NCBI RefSeq assembly: GCF_018118585.1
Contig: NZ_CP069421.1
Coordinates: forward strand, 682,001-746,000
DNA: 64,000 nucleotides
DNA from: Aristaeella lactis
GTDB lineage: Bacteria > Bacillota > Clostridia > Christensenellales > Aristaeellaceae
Direction of reading: 5' to 3'
The notes under the pieces are model-generated. The model did not search any database, was not told the origin of the DNA, and saw nothing but the letters and a program-made list of their open reading frames with translations. A program made the translations under genes and the position numbers. Of the stretch, positions 50,868 to 60,333 are shown piece after piece (position 1 is the first letter of the stretch; each line of letters opens with the position of its first letter).

Positions 50868-53192
50868 ATGGATCTGACAGCATTAAACCCTGAACAACGC
50901 AGAGCCGCTGAGACACTGGAAGGACCTGTACTGATCCTGGCCGGTGCCGGAAGCGGCAAAACACGCGCACTTACATACCGTGTTGCCAATCTGATTGACC
51001 ATGGAGTACCGGCTTATTCCATCCTGGCACTGACCTTCACAAACAAGGCTGCCAGGGAAATGAAATCCAGGGTACAGAGCCTGATTGGCGAAGAGCAGGC
51101 TGAGACCGCCTGGATCAGCACTTTCCATTCCACCTGCGCACGCATTCTGCGCAGAGATATTGAAAAGATCGGATACAGCCGATCCTTTACGATCTATGAT
51201 GACGATGACCAGCAGCGTGTGCTGAAAGAAATCCTGAAGCAGCAGAATATTGATGATAAATTCCTGCCTGTACGGGAAATACGCTCAAAGATCAGTGATG
51301 CCAAGAACAGGATGCTCATGTCGGATGAGTGGTTCGCCAAATCCGCGCGTGACCGGAGAGCATCCATGATTCATGATGTGATGACAGAATATGAAAAGCG
51401 CATGAAAACACTGAATGCGCTTGATTTTGATGATCTTCTCCTGAAGACGCTCATCCTCCTTGCTGATCACCCGCCTGTGCTGGATATGTACCGCAGACGT
51501 TTCCGCTATGTCATGGTGGACGAGTATCAGGATACGAACCGGACACAGTATGAACTCATCCGGCTGCTGACCGCTGAAAGCCGGAACCTGTGCGTTGTCG
51601 GTGACGATGACCAGAGCATTTACGGGTGGCGCGGGGCGGATATCCGGAATATCCTTGATTTTGAAAAAGATTATCCTGACGCGACCGTGATCAAACTGGA
51701 GCAGAATTACCGTTCCACAGGGAACATACTGGATGCCGCAAACCAGGTGATCGCCCACAATGCGGACCGAAAGGATAAAACGCTGTGGACTGAACACGGG
51801 GAAGGTGACAAAATCACCTGTTACTGCGCGCAGGATGAACGTGAAGAAGCGGCCTGGATCATCCAGCAGATACAGGAACTGAAAAAAACAGGAATACAGT
51901 ACGGGGATATCGCCCTGCTCTACCGGACAAACGCCCAGAGCCGTATTCCCGAAGAAGTACTGATGCAGGCCGGGATCCCGTACCGCGTTTTCGGCGGTCA
52001 GAAGTTCTATGAAAGAAAAGAAATCAAGGATATCCTGGCCTATCTCCGTGTGATTGCCAATCCCGCGGACGATATATCCCTGACAAGGATTATCAATGTT
52101 CCCAAACGTTCCATCGGCGACAGTACCGTGCAAACGCTGACAGAATATGCTGCCAGGCAGGGGGTGCCGATTTATGCGGTTCTGGCTGATCTTCCTGAAG
52201 AACTGGGAAGCCGTGCCAGGAACAGCGTTTCTGAATTCTTCCGCATGATGATCATGCTTTGTGCCATGAAGGAAACCATGGAACTGGAAGAATTTGTGGA
52301 CACAATGATCCGCATCACAGGACTGGAGGAACAATACAGGAAAGAAGATACTGAGGAATCCATGAACCGCATTGAAAACATTCAGGAATTCCGCGGTTCA
52401 GTGCATGAATTTGCCACACTCGGCGAACAGCCCACCCTGGAGGCCTATCTGGAAAATGTCGCGCTGGTGACGGACCTGGACCGGGCTGAAGACCAGAGCG
52501 GCTATGTCACGATGATGACGCTTCATTCCGCAAAGGGCCTGGAATTTGACAATGTGTTTATTCCCGGAATGGAGGAAGGCATTTTCCCTTCTTCCAGAAG
52601 CCTGGAAGAAGACAACCGGCTCGAAGAGGAAAGAAGACTGATGTATGTGGGCATTACAAGGGCCAGGAAACGCCTTTATTTGTCACGGGCTTCAGAAAGA
52701 ATGCTGTATAACCAGTACAGCCATAATCCGCCGAGCCGTTTCCTGGAAGAGATTCCGGCGAGACTCATCAGGGAGGAATTCTCAGCAGCCGCACGCGGCG
52801 GATACAGGAGAAACAATGAGCGGAGTGCTGTCCGGAGAGATGAATATACCGGATGGGAAAGCGATGATTTCGTACAGGAAGCCCCAAAGCACATTCCGCT
52901 TTCGAACCTGGGAAAGCCCAAACTGAAACTGAACGGACTGAACCTGAACAGCATTCCGGGCGTTTCGAAGGGCTTTGCCGGCAGTACGGCAAATGCGCTC
53001 GCGGGCTCAGCCATGCAAAAGCTGTTCAGTCCCGGAGACCGTGTCAGGCATCCCAAATTCGGCTTTGGCAATGTGATCAGCGTATCCGGCAGCGGTTCGG
53101 ACGCAAGGATCAGGATCACGTTTGAAACAGCCGGGGAAAGAGAGCTGTCACTGGCAGTGGCCCCGATTGTAAAGGTGGAGGAAAAGGAATGA
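50868..53192 (+). CDS. pcrA: ATP-dependent DNA helicase PcrA/UvrD
   Basis: 774 residues, superfamily 1 helicase. Motif I AGAGSGKTRALTYRV, motif Ia LTFTNKAAREMKSR, motif II VDEYQDTNRTQYEL, motif III VVGDDDQSIYGWRGAD, motif IV LEQNYRST, motif V MMTLHSAKGLEFD, motif VI YVGITRARKRLYLS. The C-terminal ~130 residues include the small tudor-like domain (DRVRHPKFGFGNVISV) that contacts RNA polymerase. Functions in repair, replication and transcription-coupled processes. Overlaps ligA by 4 bases. Confidence 0.98.
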   Translation: MDLTALNPEQRRAAETLEGPVLILAGAGSGKTRALTYRVANLIDHGVPAYSILALTFTNKAAREMKSRVQSLIGEEQAETAWISTFHSTCARILRRDIEKIGYSRSFTIYDDDDQQRVLKEILKQQNIDDKFLPVREIRSKISDAKNRMLMSDEWFAKSARDRRASMIHDVMTEYEKRMKTLNALDFDDLLLKTLILLADHPPVLDMYRRRFRYVMVDEYQDTNRTQYELIRLLTAESRNLCVVGDDDQSIYGWRGADIRNILDFEKDYPDATVIKLEQNYRSTGNILDAANQVIAHNADRKDKTLWTEHGEGDKITCYCAQDEREEAAWIIQQIQELKKTGIQYGDIALLYRTNAQSRIPEEVLMQAGIPYRVFGGQKFYERKEIKDILAYLRVIANPADDISLTRIINVPKRSIGDSTVQTLTEYAARQGVPIYAVLADLPEELGSRARNSVSEFFRMMIMLCAMKETMELEEFVDTMIRITGLEEQYRKEDTEESMNRIENIQEFRGSVHEFATLGEQPTLEAYLENVALVTDLDRAEDQSGYVTMMTLHSAKGLEFDNVFIPGMEEGIFPSSRSLEEDNRLEEERRLMYVGITRARKRLYLSRASERMLYNQYSHNPPSRFLEEIPARLIREEFSAAARGGYRRNNERSAVRRDEYTGWESDDFVQEAPKHIPLSNLGKPKLKLNGLNLNSIPGVSKGFAGSTANALAGSAMQKLFSPGDRVRHPKFGFGNVISVSGSGSDARIRITFETAGERELSLAVAPIVKVEEKE

Positions 53193-55153
53193 ACGAAGCA
53201 CAGGAAAGGATGCAGGAACTTGTCAGAAAACTGAATGAAACTGCGTATGCCTACTATGTGCTGGACAATCCTGTTATTTCCGACATGCAGTGGGACCGCC
53301 TTTATGATGAGCTGAAAAAGCTGGAGGCGGAAACCGGTATCATCCTGCCGGATTCCCCGACGCAGAAAGTCGGCGGCGATCCGCTGAAGGGGTTTGAGGA
53401 GCACAGGCATATTACCCGCCTGTGGTCGCTGGACAAGGTCCAGAGCCTGGAAGAACTGGAAGCCTGGATCCAGCGTACGGAGAAACTGGCAGAAGCAAAA
53501 GACCTCCAGTACTACGTCGAGTATAAATTTGACGGATTAACGCTGAATCTTACCTATCGGGACGGCGAACTGGTACAGGCTGCCACCCGTGGCAACGGTG
53601 TTACCGGAGAAGCCATCCTGCCGCAGGCCAGGACGATCCACAGTGTGCCCAGGAAAATCCCTTATAAAGGCCTGCTGGAGGTACAGGGTGAATGCATCAT
53701 GAGGCTCAGCACCCTGGAGAAATACAACAAGACAGCAAAGGAACCCCTCAAGAACGCAAGAAACGCCGCCGCGGGAGCACTGCGCAACCTTGATCCGAGG
53801 GTAACGGCCTCCCGTCACCTGGATGCCTTTTTCTACCAGGTCGGTACGATTGAGAACCCGCCTTATGACAGCCAGCCGGGAATGCTTGACTTCCTGCGGG
53901 AAAACGGTTTCCAGGTCAGCCCCTATCTCGGAAGCAGCAGGGGCAGAGAGGCACTGGAAGCCTGTATCCGGGAAATAGAACAGAGCCGGAGCCAGCTGGA
54001 CTGGCTGATCGACGGCGTTGTGATCAAAGTCGGTGATTATGCCCTGCGGGAACGGATGGGATATACCGAAAAATACCCGCGATGGGGTGTCGCGTATAAA
54101 TTCAAAGCGGAAGAATGTGTGACAAAACTCCTGGATGTGACATGGGAGCTGGGACGAACAGGAAAACTGACTCCGCTTGCCCATCTGGAGCCTGTGGATT
54201 TTTACGGCGTAACGGTACGCAAAGCCACCCTCAACAACCTGGGCGATATCCAGCGGAAAGACGTGGCGATCGGCTGCAATGTATGGATTCGCAGAAGCAA
54301 TGACGTCATCCCAGAAATCATGGGACGCGCCGGAGACGCAACGGAAGATGAGAAGCCCATCCTGAAACCTGAATTCTGTCCGGCCTGCGGATCAAAACTG
54401 ATCGAACGCGGTGCCCATCTGTTCTGCATGAACCGGGAAACCTGCCGTCCGCAGGCTGTGGCGCGGCTGGCGCATTTTGCCGGACGGGAAGCCATGGACA
54501 TAGACGGGTTCAGCGAAAAGACTGCCGGACAGCTGTATGACCAGATGGGAATCCGGCAGCCTGCGGACCTGTATGCACTGACCCCCATGGATTTCCTGAT
54601 GCTGGACGGCTTTAAGGAAAAGAAAGCCGGGAACCTGGCGGATGCGCTTGAAAAGAGCAAGCACTGTGAGCTGGACGCGTTCCTGTTTGCGCTCGGGATT
54701 CCCAATGTGGGACGGAAAACAGCCAGGGACCTGGCACAGCGTTTCGGTACCCTGGAAAGACTGAAGGCAGCAGATGAGGAAGCCCTTACCGCCATTCCGG
54801 ATATTGGGGATATTGTCGCGGCAAGCGTGACGGAATACTTCAGTTTCCCGGAAAACAACCAGATGATCGACCGGCTGATTGCGGCAGGGGTGCATCCGAA
54901 GGAAATGGCAGCGGCATCTGAAGGAGCCTTTTCCGGGATGAGTATTGTGGTTACCGGAACACTTCCGACACTCAGCCGGAAGGAAGCGGAAGACCTGATC
55001 CGAAGCCGGGGTGGAAACGCGGCCGGTTCTGTAAGCAAAAAAACAGCCTTTGTGGTTGTTGGAGAGGATGCGGGCAGCAAGCTGAGCAAAGCCCAGAGCC
55101 TTGGCATCGAAACCATAGACGAGGCAGAACTGCTCAGGAGAGCAGGAGTGTAA
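53189..55153 (+). CDS. ligA: NAD-dependent DNA ligase LigA
   Basis: 654 residues. Domain Ia at the N-terminus (YYVLDNPVISDMQWD), adenylation lysine K113 in EYKFDGLTLNL, OB fold, zinc finger (FCPACGSKL and FCMNRETC), helix-hairpin-helix repeats (ALGIPNVGRKTARDLA, LTAIPDIGDIVAASV) and a C-terminal BRCT domain (MSIVVTGTLPTLSRKEAEDLI). Joins nicks during replication and repair. ATGA overlap with pcrA suggests coupled translation. Confidence 0.98.
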   Translation: MNEAQERMQELVRKLNETAYAYYVLDNPVISDMQWDRLYDELKKLEAETGIILPDSPTQKVGGDPLKGFEEHRHITRLWSLDKVQSLEELEAWIQRTEKLAEAKDLQYYVEYKFDGLTLNLTYRDGELVQAATRGNGVTGEAILPQARTIHSVPRKIPYKGLLEVQGECIMRLSTLEKYNKTAKEPLKNARNAAAGALRNLDPRVTASRHLDAFFYQVGTIENPPYDSQPGMLDFLRENGFQVSPYLGSSRGREALEACIREIEQSRSQLDWLIDGVVIKVGDYALRERMGYTEKYPRWGVAYKFKAEECVTKLLDVTWELGRTGKLTPLAHLEPVDFYGVTVRKATLNNLGDIQRKDVAIGCNVWIRRSNDVIPEIMGRAGDATEDEKPILKPEFCPACGSKLIERGAHLFCMNRETCRPQAVARLAHFAGREAMDIDGFSEKTAGQLYDQMGIRQPADLYALTPMDFLMLDGFKEKKAGNLADALEKSKHCELDAFLFALGIPNVGRKTARDLAQRFGTLERLKAADEEALTAIPDIGDIVAASVTEYFSFPENNQMIDRLIAAGVHPKEMAAASEGAFSGMSIVVTGTLPTLSRKEAEDLIRSRGGNAAGSVSKKTAFVVVGEDAGSKLSKAQSLGIETIDEAELLRRAGV

Positions 55154-55167
55154 GGAGAGCAAAACGA

Positions 55168-55965
55168 ATGTTTTCAGGTATAACAAGTATTCTGGACGGG
55201 TTAAGAACTGACCCGAGCGGTACGATCATCACATTTTTATATGTGGCTGTATGCATTTTGTTCAGCCTGATTATTCATGAGTGCGCCCATGGATATGTGG
55301 CCCTTAAATGCGGAGACCCGACGGCCAAATGGCTTGGGAGGCTCACCCTGAACCCGGCAAAACACCTGGATCCGCTTGGTACAATCTGCATGGTTTTTCT
55401 GCGCGTCGGCTGGGCAAAACCTGTTCCTGTCAATCCCCGCAATTTCCGTCATTACCGGAGGGACTACATTTTCGTCTCACTGGCAGGTATTGTGACCAAC
55501 CTGATTGTTTGCCTGCTCAGTCTGATTATCTCAGCCGTTATGGCCAGGTTTATCTGGAAGCCGGAGATTATCAGGGAAATAGCGGATATGGGGGAAAGAT
55601 CCATACTGATCAATGTTTATGACGGCAGCTTTGCAGCTGCAGTGTATTCAGGGTTGTATTCCTACTTTGGAAGCTATGCCCAGGTGCCCTGGCTGATGTA
55701 TATTCAGAGGTTATTCCTGATACTGGCGCAGATGAATCTCGGCCTGGCTGTGTTCAACCTTCTTCCTGTACCGCCGCTGGACGGTTTCCGTGTGTTTGAT
55801 CAGTTTGTGTTCAAGGGACGCCTTGCCCTGACGCCGCAGATGATGCAGATGATCCACACAGGTTTCCTGATTGTCTGTATGAGCGGACTTCTTACAGGCT
55901 TGCTGACAACAGTAAACAGCGCAGTGATGGGCGTGTTCTCATCTGTCATCTCCATGCTTATATAA
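55168..55965 (+). CDS. Site-2-protease-type M50 membrane metallopeptidase
   Basis: 265 residues with about five hydrophobic segments. The zinc motif HECAH (IIHECAHGYVALKCGD) lies in the first helix, and N-L-L-P-V-P-P-L-D-G-F provides the third ligand Asp. It is the short rhomboid-independent type without a PDZ domain. Cleaves transmembrane substrates inside the membrane; target unknown. Located between ligA and scpA. Confidence 0.93.
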   Translation: MFSGITSILDGLRTDPSGTIITFLYVAVCILFSLIIHECAHGYVALKCGDPTAKWLGRLTLNPAKHLDPLGTICMVFLRVGWAKPVPVNPRNFRHYRRDYIFVSLAGIVTNLIVCLLSLIISAVMARFIWKPEIIREIADMGERSILINVYDGSFAAAVYSGLYSYFGSYAQVPWLMYIQRLFLILAQMNLGLAVFNLLPVPPLDGFRVFDQFVFKGRLALTPQMMQMIHTGFLIVCMSGLLTGLLTTVNSAVMGVFSSVISMLI

Positions 55966-55986
55966 AATACGGGGAAGAAAAAACGG

Positions 55987-56784
55987 ATGATCAACAGAGA
56001 GTTTAAACTGAAGGATTATGACGGACCGCTCGACCTGCTTCTGACATTGATCGGCAAAGCCCAGATCGATATACGGGATATCTTTGTCAGCGAGATCACA
56101 GACCAGTACCTGGAGATCGTACGGAACGCACCGGATCTGGACATGGATGAAGCGAGCGATTTCCTGCTGATGGCTGCCACGCTGCTTGAAATCAAAAGCA
56201 GGGCCATGCTGCCCCGGCCTCCGAAAACAGAGGATGAGACAGATCCTGAAACCGAGCTGATCAGGAGGCTGGAGGAATACAAGCGGTTCCGTGAAACAGC
56301 GGAAAGCATGAAGGAGTTTGAAAACGCGGCGAAACGGGTTTTCACAAAACTTCCGGAGGAATATCCTCTGCCGCCGCAGGAAGTGGAGCTTACCGGCCTG
56401 ACTCTGGAAGGCCTGCAGGAGGCATTCCTCAGGATCTGGCAGCGCCGGCCGCAGCTGGATGATGATCCGGAAAGCAATCATTACGCGGCCAGGAATATAC
56501 ACCGTGACAGCCATACGGTGCAGGACTGTATGCTGAACCTGATGTACCGGATCAGGAAGAAAAAACGGATGAAATTTGAGGATGCTTTTTCAGAAGCGCC
56601 AACCCGGGAAGAAGTGGTTACCTATTTCCTGGCTGTCCTGGAACTGCTGAAGCTTGGACAGATGCATGTAAGACAGGATTCCGTTTACGGCGGGATTGAA
56701 CTGATCGCGGGAAAAGCCAGGCAGAAGAAAGCGCCGAAGGATCTGGCTGATATGACTGGGGAGGTGGTCACGCTTGAGCAGTGA
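55987..56784 (+). CDS. scpA: Segregation and condensation protein ScpA (kleisin)
   Basis: 265 residues. N-terminal FKLKDYDGPLDLLLTLIGKA and AQIDIRDIFVSEITDQYLE, the central ASDFLLMAATLLEIKSRAMLP and the C-terminal winged helix (EEVVTYFLAVLELLKLGQM). Bridges the SMC heads with ScpB in the chromosome-condensing complex. Overlaps scpB by 11 bases. Confidence 0.97.
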   Translation: MINREFKLKDYDGPLDLLLTLIGKAQIDIRDIFVSEITDQYLEIVRNAPDLDMDEASDFLLMAATLLEIKSRAMLPRPPKTEDETDPETELIRRLEEYKRFRETAESMKEFENAAKRVFTKLPEEYPLPPQEVELTGLTLEGLQEAFLRIWQRRPQLDDDPESNHYAARNIHRDSHTVQDCMLNLMYRIRKKKRMKFEDAFSEAPTREEVVTYFLAVLELLKLGQMHVRQDSVYGGIELIAGKARQKKAPKDLADMTGEVVTLEQ

Positions 56785-57340
56785 AGAAGGAAACCTGAAG
56801 GGAAGGATTGAAGCTATCCTGTTTGTAGCGGGAGAAGCCGTTCCGATCAGGGATCTGGCAAGAGCCCTTCAGATCAGCGAGAGTGAAACCAGGGAGGCGA
56901 TCAGGGGCCTGCGTGATGAATATGATTATGAACAGCGGGGATTCCTGATCAAAAGATTTGGTGATCACGTGCAGCTTGCGACAAGACCGTTGTATTCAGG
57001 CGATGTGGTCCGGCTTCTCCAGCCGGTACAGCAGCAAAGCCTGAGCCAGGCCGCCATGGAGACGCTGGCGGTTGTTGCCTACAAGCAGCCGGTTACCCGC
57101 GCGGAAGTGGAACAGATCCGCGGGGTTAAGTGTGATTACAGCCTGCAAAGCCTGATGAACAAGGGACTGATCTGTGAAGCGGGCAGGAAGGATACCATCG
57201 GCAGACCGATCCTGTTTCGCACAACGGACGAATTCCTGAGTCATTTCGGGCTGGAAGGCCTGGAAGGCCTGCCGCCGATGCCGCAGCCCCCGGAAGAGCA
57301 GAGCGGACAGGATACAGAAACAGAAGAACTGATTCCGTAA
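56774..57340 (+). CDS. scpB: Segregation and condensation protein ScpB
   Basis: 188 residues from a TTG at 56774 (GGGGAGG 9 bases before). LKGRIEAILFVAGEAVPIRDL, GFLIKRFGDHVQLATRP, ALAVVAYKQPVTRAEVEQIRG-type segment (TLAVVAYKQPVTRAEVEQIR) and a late LFRTTDEFLSHFGLEGLEGLP. Two winged helices. Forms the SMC-ScpA-ScpB complex with the upstream gene. Confidence 0.97.
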   Translation: MSSEEGNLKGRIEAILFVAGEAVPIRDLARALQISESETREAIRGLRDEYDYEQRGFLIKRFGDHVQLATRPLYSGDVVRLLQPVQQQSLSQAAMETLAVVAYKQPVTRAEVEQIRGVKCDYSLQSLMNKGLICEAGRKDTIGRPILFRTTDEFLSHFGLEGLEGLPPMPQPPEEQSGQDTETEELIP

Positions 57341-57388
57341 GTCTGAAGACGGAAACATCAGATGAACCAAATGAAAGGAGACAGAACC

Positions 57389-60310
57389 ATGGACGAGCAG
57401 AGAAGACCGAGATCCCGTGAAAAGAAGGTTGTCAGTGAAGGCAAAGGCGTCGAAAAACGCGGTGAAGGACTTGGAACGGGTCCGGTTAACAATACCGGGA
57501 ACTATGAGGACCGCCGTGCGCAGCAGGGCGGAATGCCGGGTTCATCAGTCAGCCAGTCCCAGCAGCGTCCGGCACAGGGACAAAGCGCGCGGGAGCAGGT
57601 TCAGCATACTCCTTTCGGAAAGCAGCGCCCGCAGCAGAGACCGGACAGTGGTTTCCCCTTCGGAAACAGCACGCAGCGGCCGGGAACACAGAATTCCTTT
57701 GATGGCACCCGCCCGTCATCCGGTTCTTCCATGCCTTTCGGTTCACGTCCGGACAGCGGAAGCACCAATCCTTTCGGCAGCCGTCCGACATCGGGGCAGT
57801 CCGGCGCGTACGGTACACGCCCGACGTCCGGAAATAACGCGGGAGGCCAAAGACAATACAACAGCGGTATCAGGCAGAATGGTACCGGAACCGGAACACA
57901 GCGCTCATCCGGAAGCGGATCCGGATTGGGTGGAGGCAAACTGCTGCTGATCATTGCGGCACTGGTGCTGCTGCTCGGCGGGGGCGGTCTCAGCGGCCTG
58001 TTCGGCGGTGACAGCGGTGAAAGCGGCGTACAGAGCGTCCTGAATACCGTTACCCAGTCCGCGGGCACATCCTCAGGATCGGTTTCCTCCTCTTCCGGCG
58101 GCGGAATGGATCTATCGAACCTGCTCAGTTCCCTGATGGGATCCGGCAGTTCAGCCTATGACTTTACCGGCAGCGCCGGAAGCCTGCTGTCCGGGCTGAG
58201 CGGAACCGGCACAGTGTCCCAGAGCACCGCTTCCACCCCGTATTTTACCTCCTCGGGCAGTGAAAACTCCTCCTCGCTCGATGAAACGGTGGCCAGGGGA
58301 GCCAGGGACAAGTTTACCGAAATCATCGGTAACAACAAGGATGAGGTAACTATCCTTGTTTATATGTGCGGAACAGACCTGGAAAGCCAGCAGGGAATGG
58401 CAACCTCCGACCTGAAGGAAATGGCCAACGCGTCGGTCGGAGACAAAATCAATCTGCTGGTCTTTACCGGCGGCTGCAGAAGATGGCGCAACAATGTTGT
58501 TTCCTCTTCCGTGAACCAGATCTACCAGATCCGGAACGGACAGTTTATCTGCCTGGAAAAGGATATGGGAAGTTCCAGCATGGTGAATCCTGATACGCTG
58601 ACGTCCTTTATCAATTACGGTAAGAAGAATTTCCCGGCAAACCGGATGTGCCTGATCCTGTGGGACCACGGCGGCGGATCTGTGAGCGGCTTCGGCTATG
58701 ACGAAAAAGTGGGCCATAACCAGTCGATGACCCTGGCCGGAATAAACCGCGCGCTGAAAAAGGCGGATGTCAAATTTGATTTCATCGGTTTTGATGCCTG
58801 CCTGATGGCAACGGTTGAAAACGGGATCATGCTGAGCCAGTACGCGGATTATATGATTGCCAGCGAAGAAACAGAGCCCGGTGTTGGCTGGTATTATACC
58901 AACTGGCTGAATAACCTGAATAAAAACACCAGCATGCCGACGATCCAGATTGGCAAGCAGATTGCTGATGATTTTGTTGAAGTCTGCAGCCGGCAGTGCC
59001 GCGGCCAGGCAACCACCCTCAGTGTTGTGGACCTTGCGGAACTGCAGGCGACGATTCCGGATGAACTGAAACAGTTCAGCATTGATACCAATGAACTGAT
59101 CCAGAACAAGGAATACAAAACGGTTTCCCAGGCCCGCAGCAAGACACGGGAGTTTGCCCAGTCAACCCGGATCGACCAGATCGACCTGGTGGATTTCGCG
59201 AAAAATATGGGTACAAGTGAGGGGAAATCCCTGGCAAAGGCGCTCCAGAGTGCCGTTAAATACAATAAGACCGGCGGAAGCATCAGCCACGCGTACGGAC
59301 TGAGCATCTATTTCCCGTACAAGCGGGCCAACAAAGTCAGCCAGATGGTATCGACATACAGGGAAATCGGCATGGATGAGGAATACACCCGGTGCATCCA
59401 GGAGTTTGCCAGCCTCGAAGTCAGCGGCCAGGTGAGTGCGGGAACCTCCCTGAGCAGTTACGGCAGCGGTGCCTACGCTTCACAGGATCTGCTTGGCAGC
59501 CTGCTGGGACAGAGCGGCGGTTATTCCAGCTCCTATTCAGCCGGCGGACTTTCTGAACTGCTTGGCGGGCTTTACAGCGGCGGAAGCAGCAGCGGATCCA
59601 CAGGAAGCATCCTGGATCTGTTCATGGGCCGGAGCATGACAGCGCAGAACGCGGCTGAATACATCCTGGACAATCATTTTGACGCGTCCACCCTCGTATG
59701 GAAAGACGGAAAGATCACCCTGGACAAAGAACAGTGGGATCTTGTAACATCCCTGCTGATCAATGTGTTCTACAATGACGGAAACGGGTTTATAGACCTG
59801 GGCATGGATACCACATATGAAAGTGACGGAAACAGCCTGCTGTCCAGTTTTGACGGAACCTGGCTATCCATCGACAGGCAGCCGGTAGCCTATTATTACC
59901 TGAATACGGTGGATGACGGCGAAAACTATGTGATATACGGTTATGTTCCGGCATACCTGACCAAGAAAGGGGATAATCAGGCAGTCCTGGTGGACCTGAT
60001 CCTGAATTTTGACAGCGAGCATGACGGAGACGGATATATTGCCGGAGCAATGTATAAGTATACAGACGGTGTTTCAGACACCCAGTCAAAGGAACTGATC
60101 GCCATCGGACAGGGCGACAAGCTGCAGTTTGTGTGCGATTACTTTGATTATGACGGGAACTACCGTGACACCTATAAACTGGGTGATCCGATCATCCTTG
60201 GGAATACGGTAGAAATCGCGAATACGCCCATTGATATGAGCAAATGCCAGGTGACATTCCGCTTTACCGACATCTATCAGCAGAATTACTGGACGCCGGC
60301 GATCCACTGA
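57389..60310 (+). CDS. Membrane-anchored clostripain-family (C11) cysteine peptidase
   Basis: 973 residues from the ATG at 57389, with AAAGGAG 8 bases before it. Residues 1-180 are low-complexity and basic, with a repeated P-F-G-x-R-P and R-P-T-S-G motif. One membrane helix lies near 185-205 (LLLIIAALVLLLGGGG), followed by a Ser/Gly-rich stretch. The C11 domain has VTILVYMCGTDLESQQG, H427 in LWDHGGGSVSGFG and C471 in GFDACLMATVE, the family's His-Cys dyad. The rest includes a second Ser/Gly-rich region and a C-terminal beta-rich domain (~330 residues) of unknown type. Probably a surface peptidase; N-terminal tail likely faces the cytoplasm. Confidence 0.92.
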   Translation: MDEQRRPRSREKKVVSEGKGVEKRGEGLGTGPVNNTGNYEDRRAQQGGMPGSSVSQSQQRPAQGQSAREQVQHTPFGKQRPQQRPDSGFPFGNSTQRPGTQNSFDGTRPSSGSSMPFGSRPDSGSTNPFGSRPTSGQSGAYGTRPTSGNNAGGQRQYNSGIRQNGTGTGTQRSSGSGSGLGGGKLLLIIAALVLLLGGGGLSGLFGGDSGESGVQSVLNTVTQSAGTSSGSVSSSSGGGMDLSNLLSSLMGSGSSAYDFTGSAGSLLSGLSGTGTVSQSTASTPYFTSSGSENSSSLDETVARGARDKFTEIIGNNKDEVTILVYMCGTDLESQQGMATSDLKEMANASVGDKINLLVFTGGCRRWRNNVVSSSVNQIYQIRNGQFICLEKDMGSSSMVNPDTLTSFINYGKKNFPANRMCLILWDHGGGSVSGFGYDEKVGHNQSMTLAGINRALKKADVKFDFIGFDACLMATVENGIMLSQYADYMIASEETEPGVGWYYTNWLNNLNKNTSMPTIQIGKQIADDFVEVCSRQCRGQATTLSVVDLAELQATIPDELKQFSIDTNELIQNKEYKTVSQARSKTREFAQSTRIDQIDLVDFAKNMGTSEGKSLAKALQSAVKYNKTGGSISHAYGLSIYFPYKRANKVSQMVSTYREIGMDEEYTRCIQEFASLEVSGQVSAGTSLSSYGSGAYASQDLLGSLLGQSGGYSSSYSAGGLSELLGGLYSGGSSSGSTGSILDLFMGRSMTAQNAAEYILDNHFDASTLVWKDGKITLDKEQWDLVTSLLINVFYNDGNGFIDLGMDTTYESDGNSLLSSFDGTWLSIDRQPVAYYYLNTVDDGENYVIYGYVPAYLTKKGDNQAVLVDLILNFDSEHDGDGYIAGAMYKYTDGVSDTQSKELIAIGQGDKLQFVCDYFDYDGNYRDTYKLGDPIILGNTVEIANTPIDMSKCQVTFRFTDIYQQNYWTPAIH

Positions 60311-60333
60311 CAAAGAATACGGAGTATCCGAAT

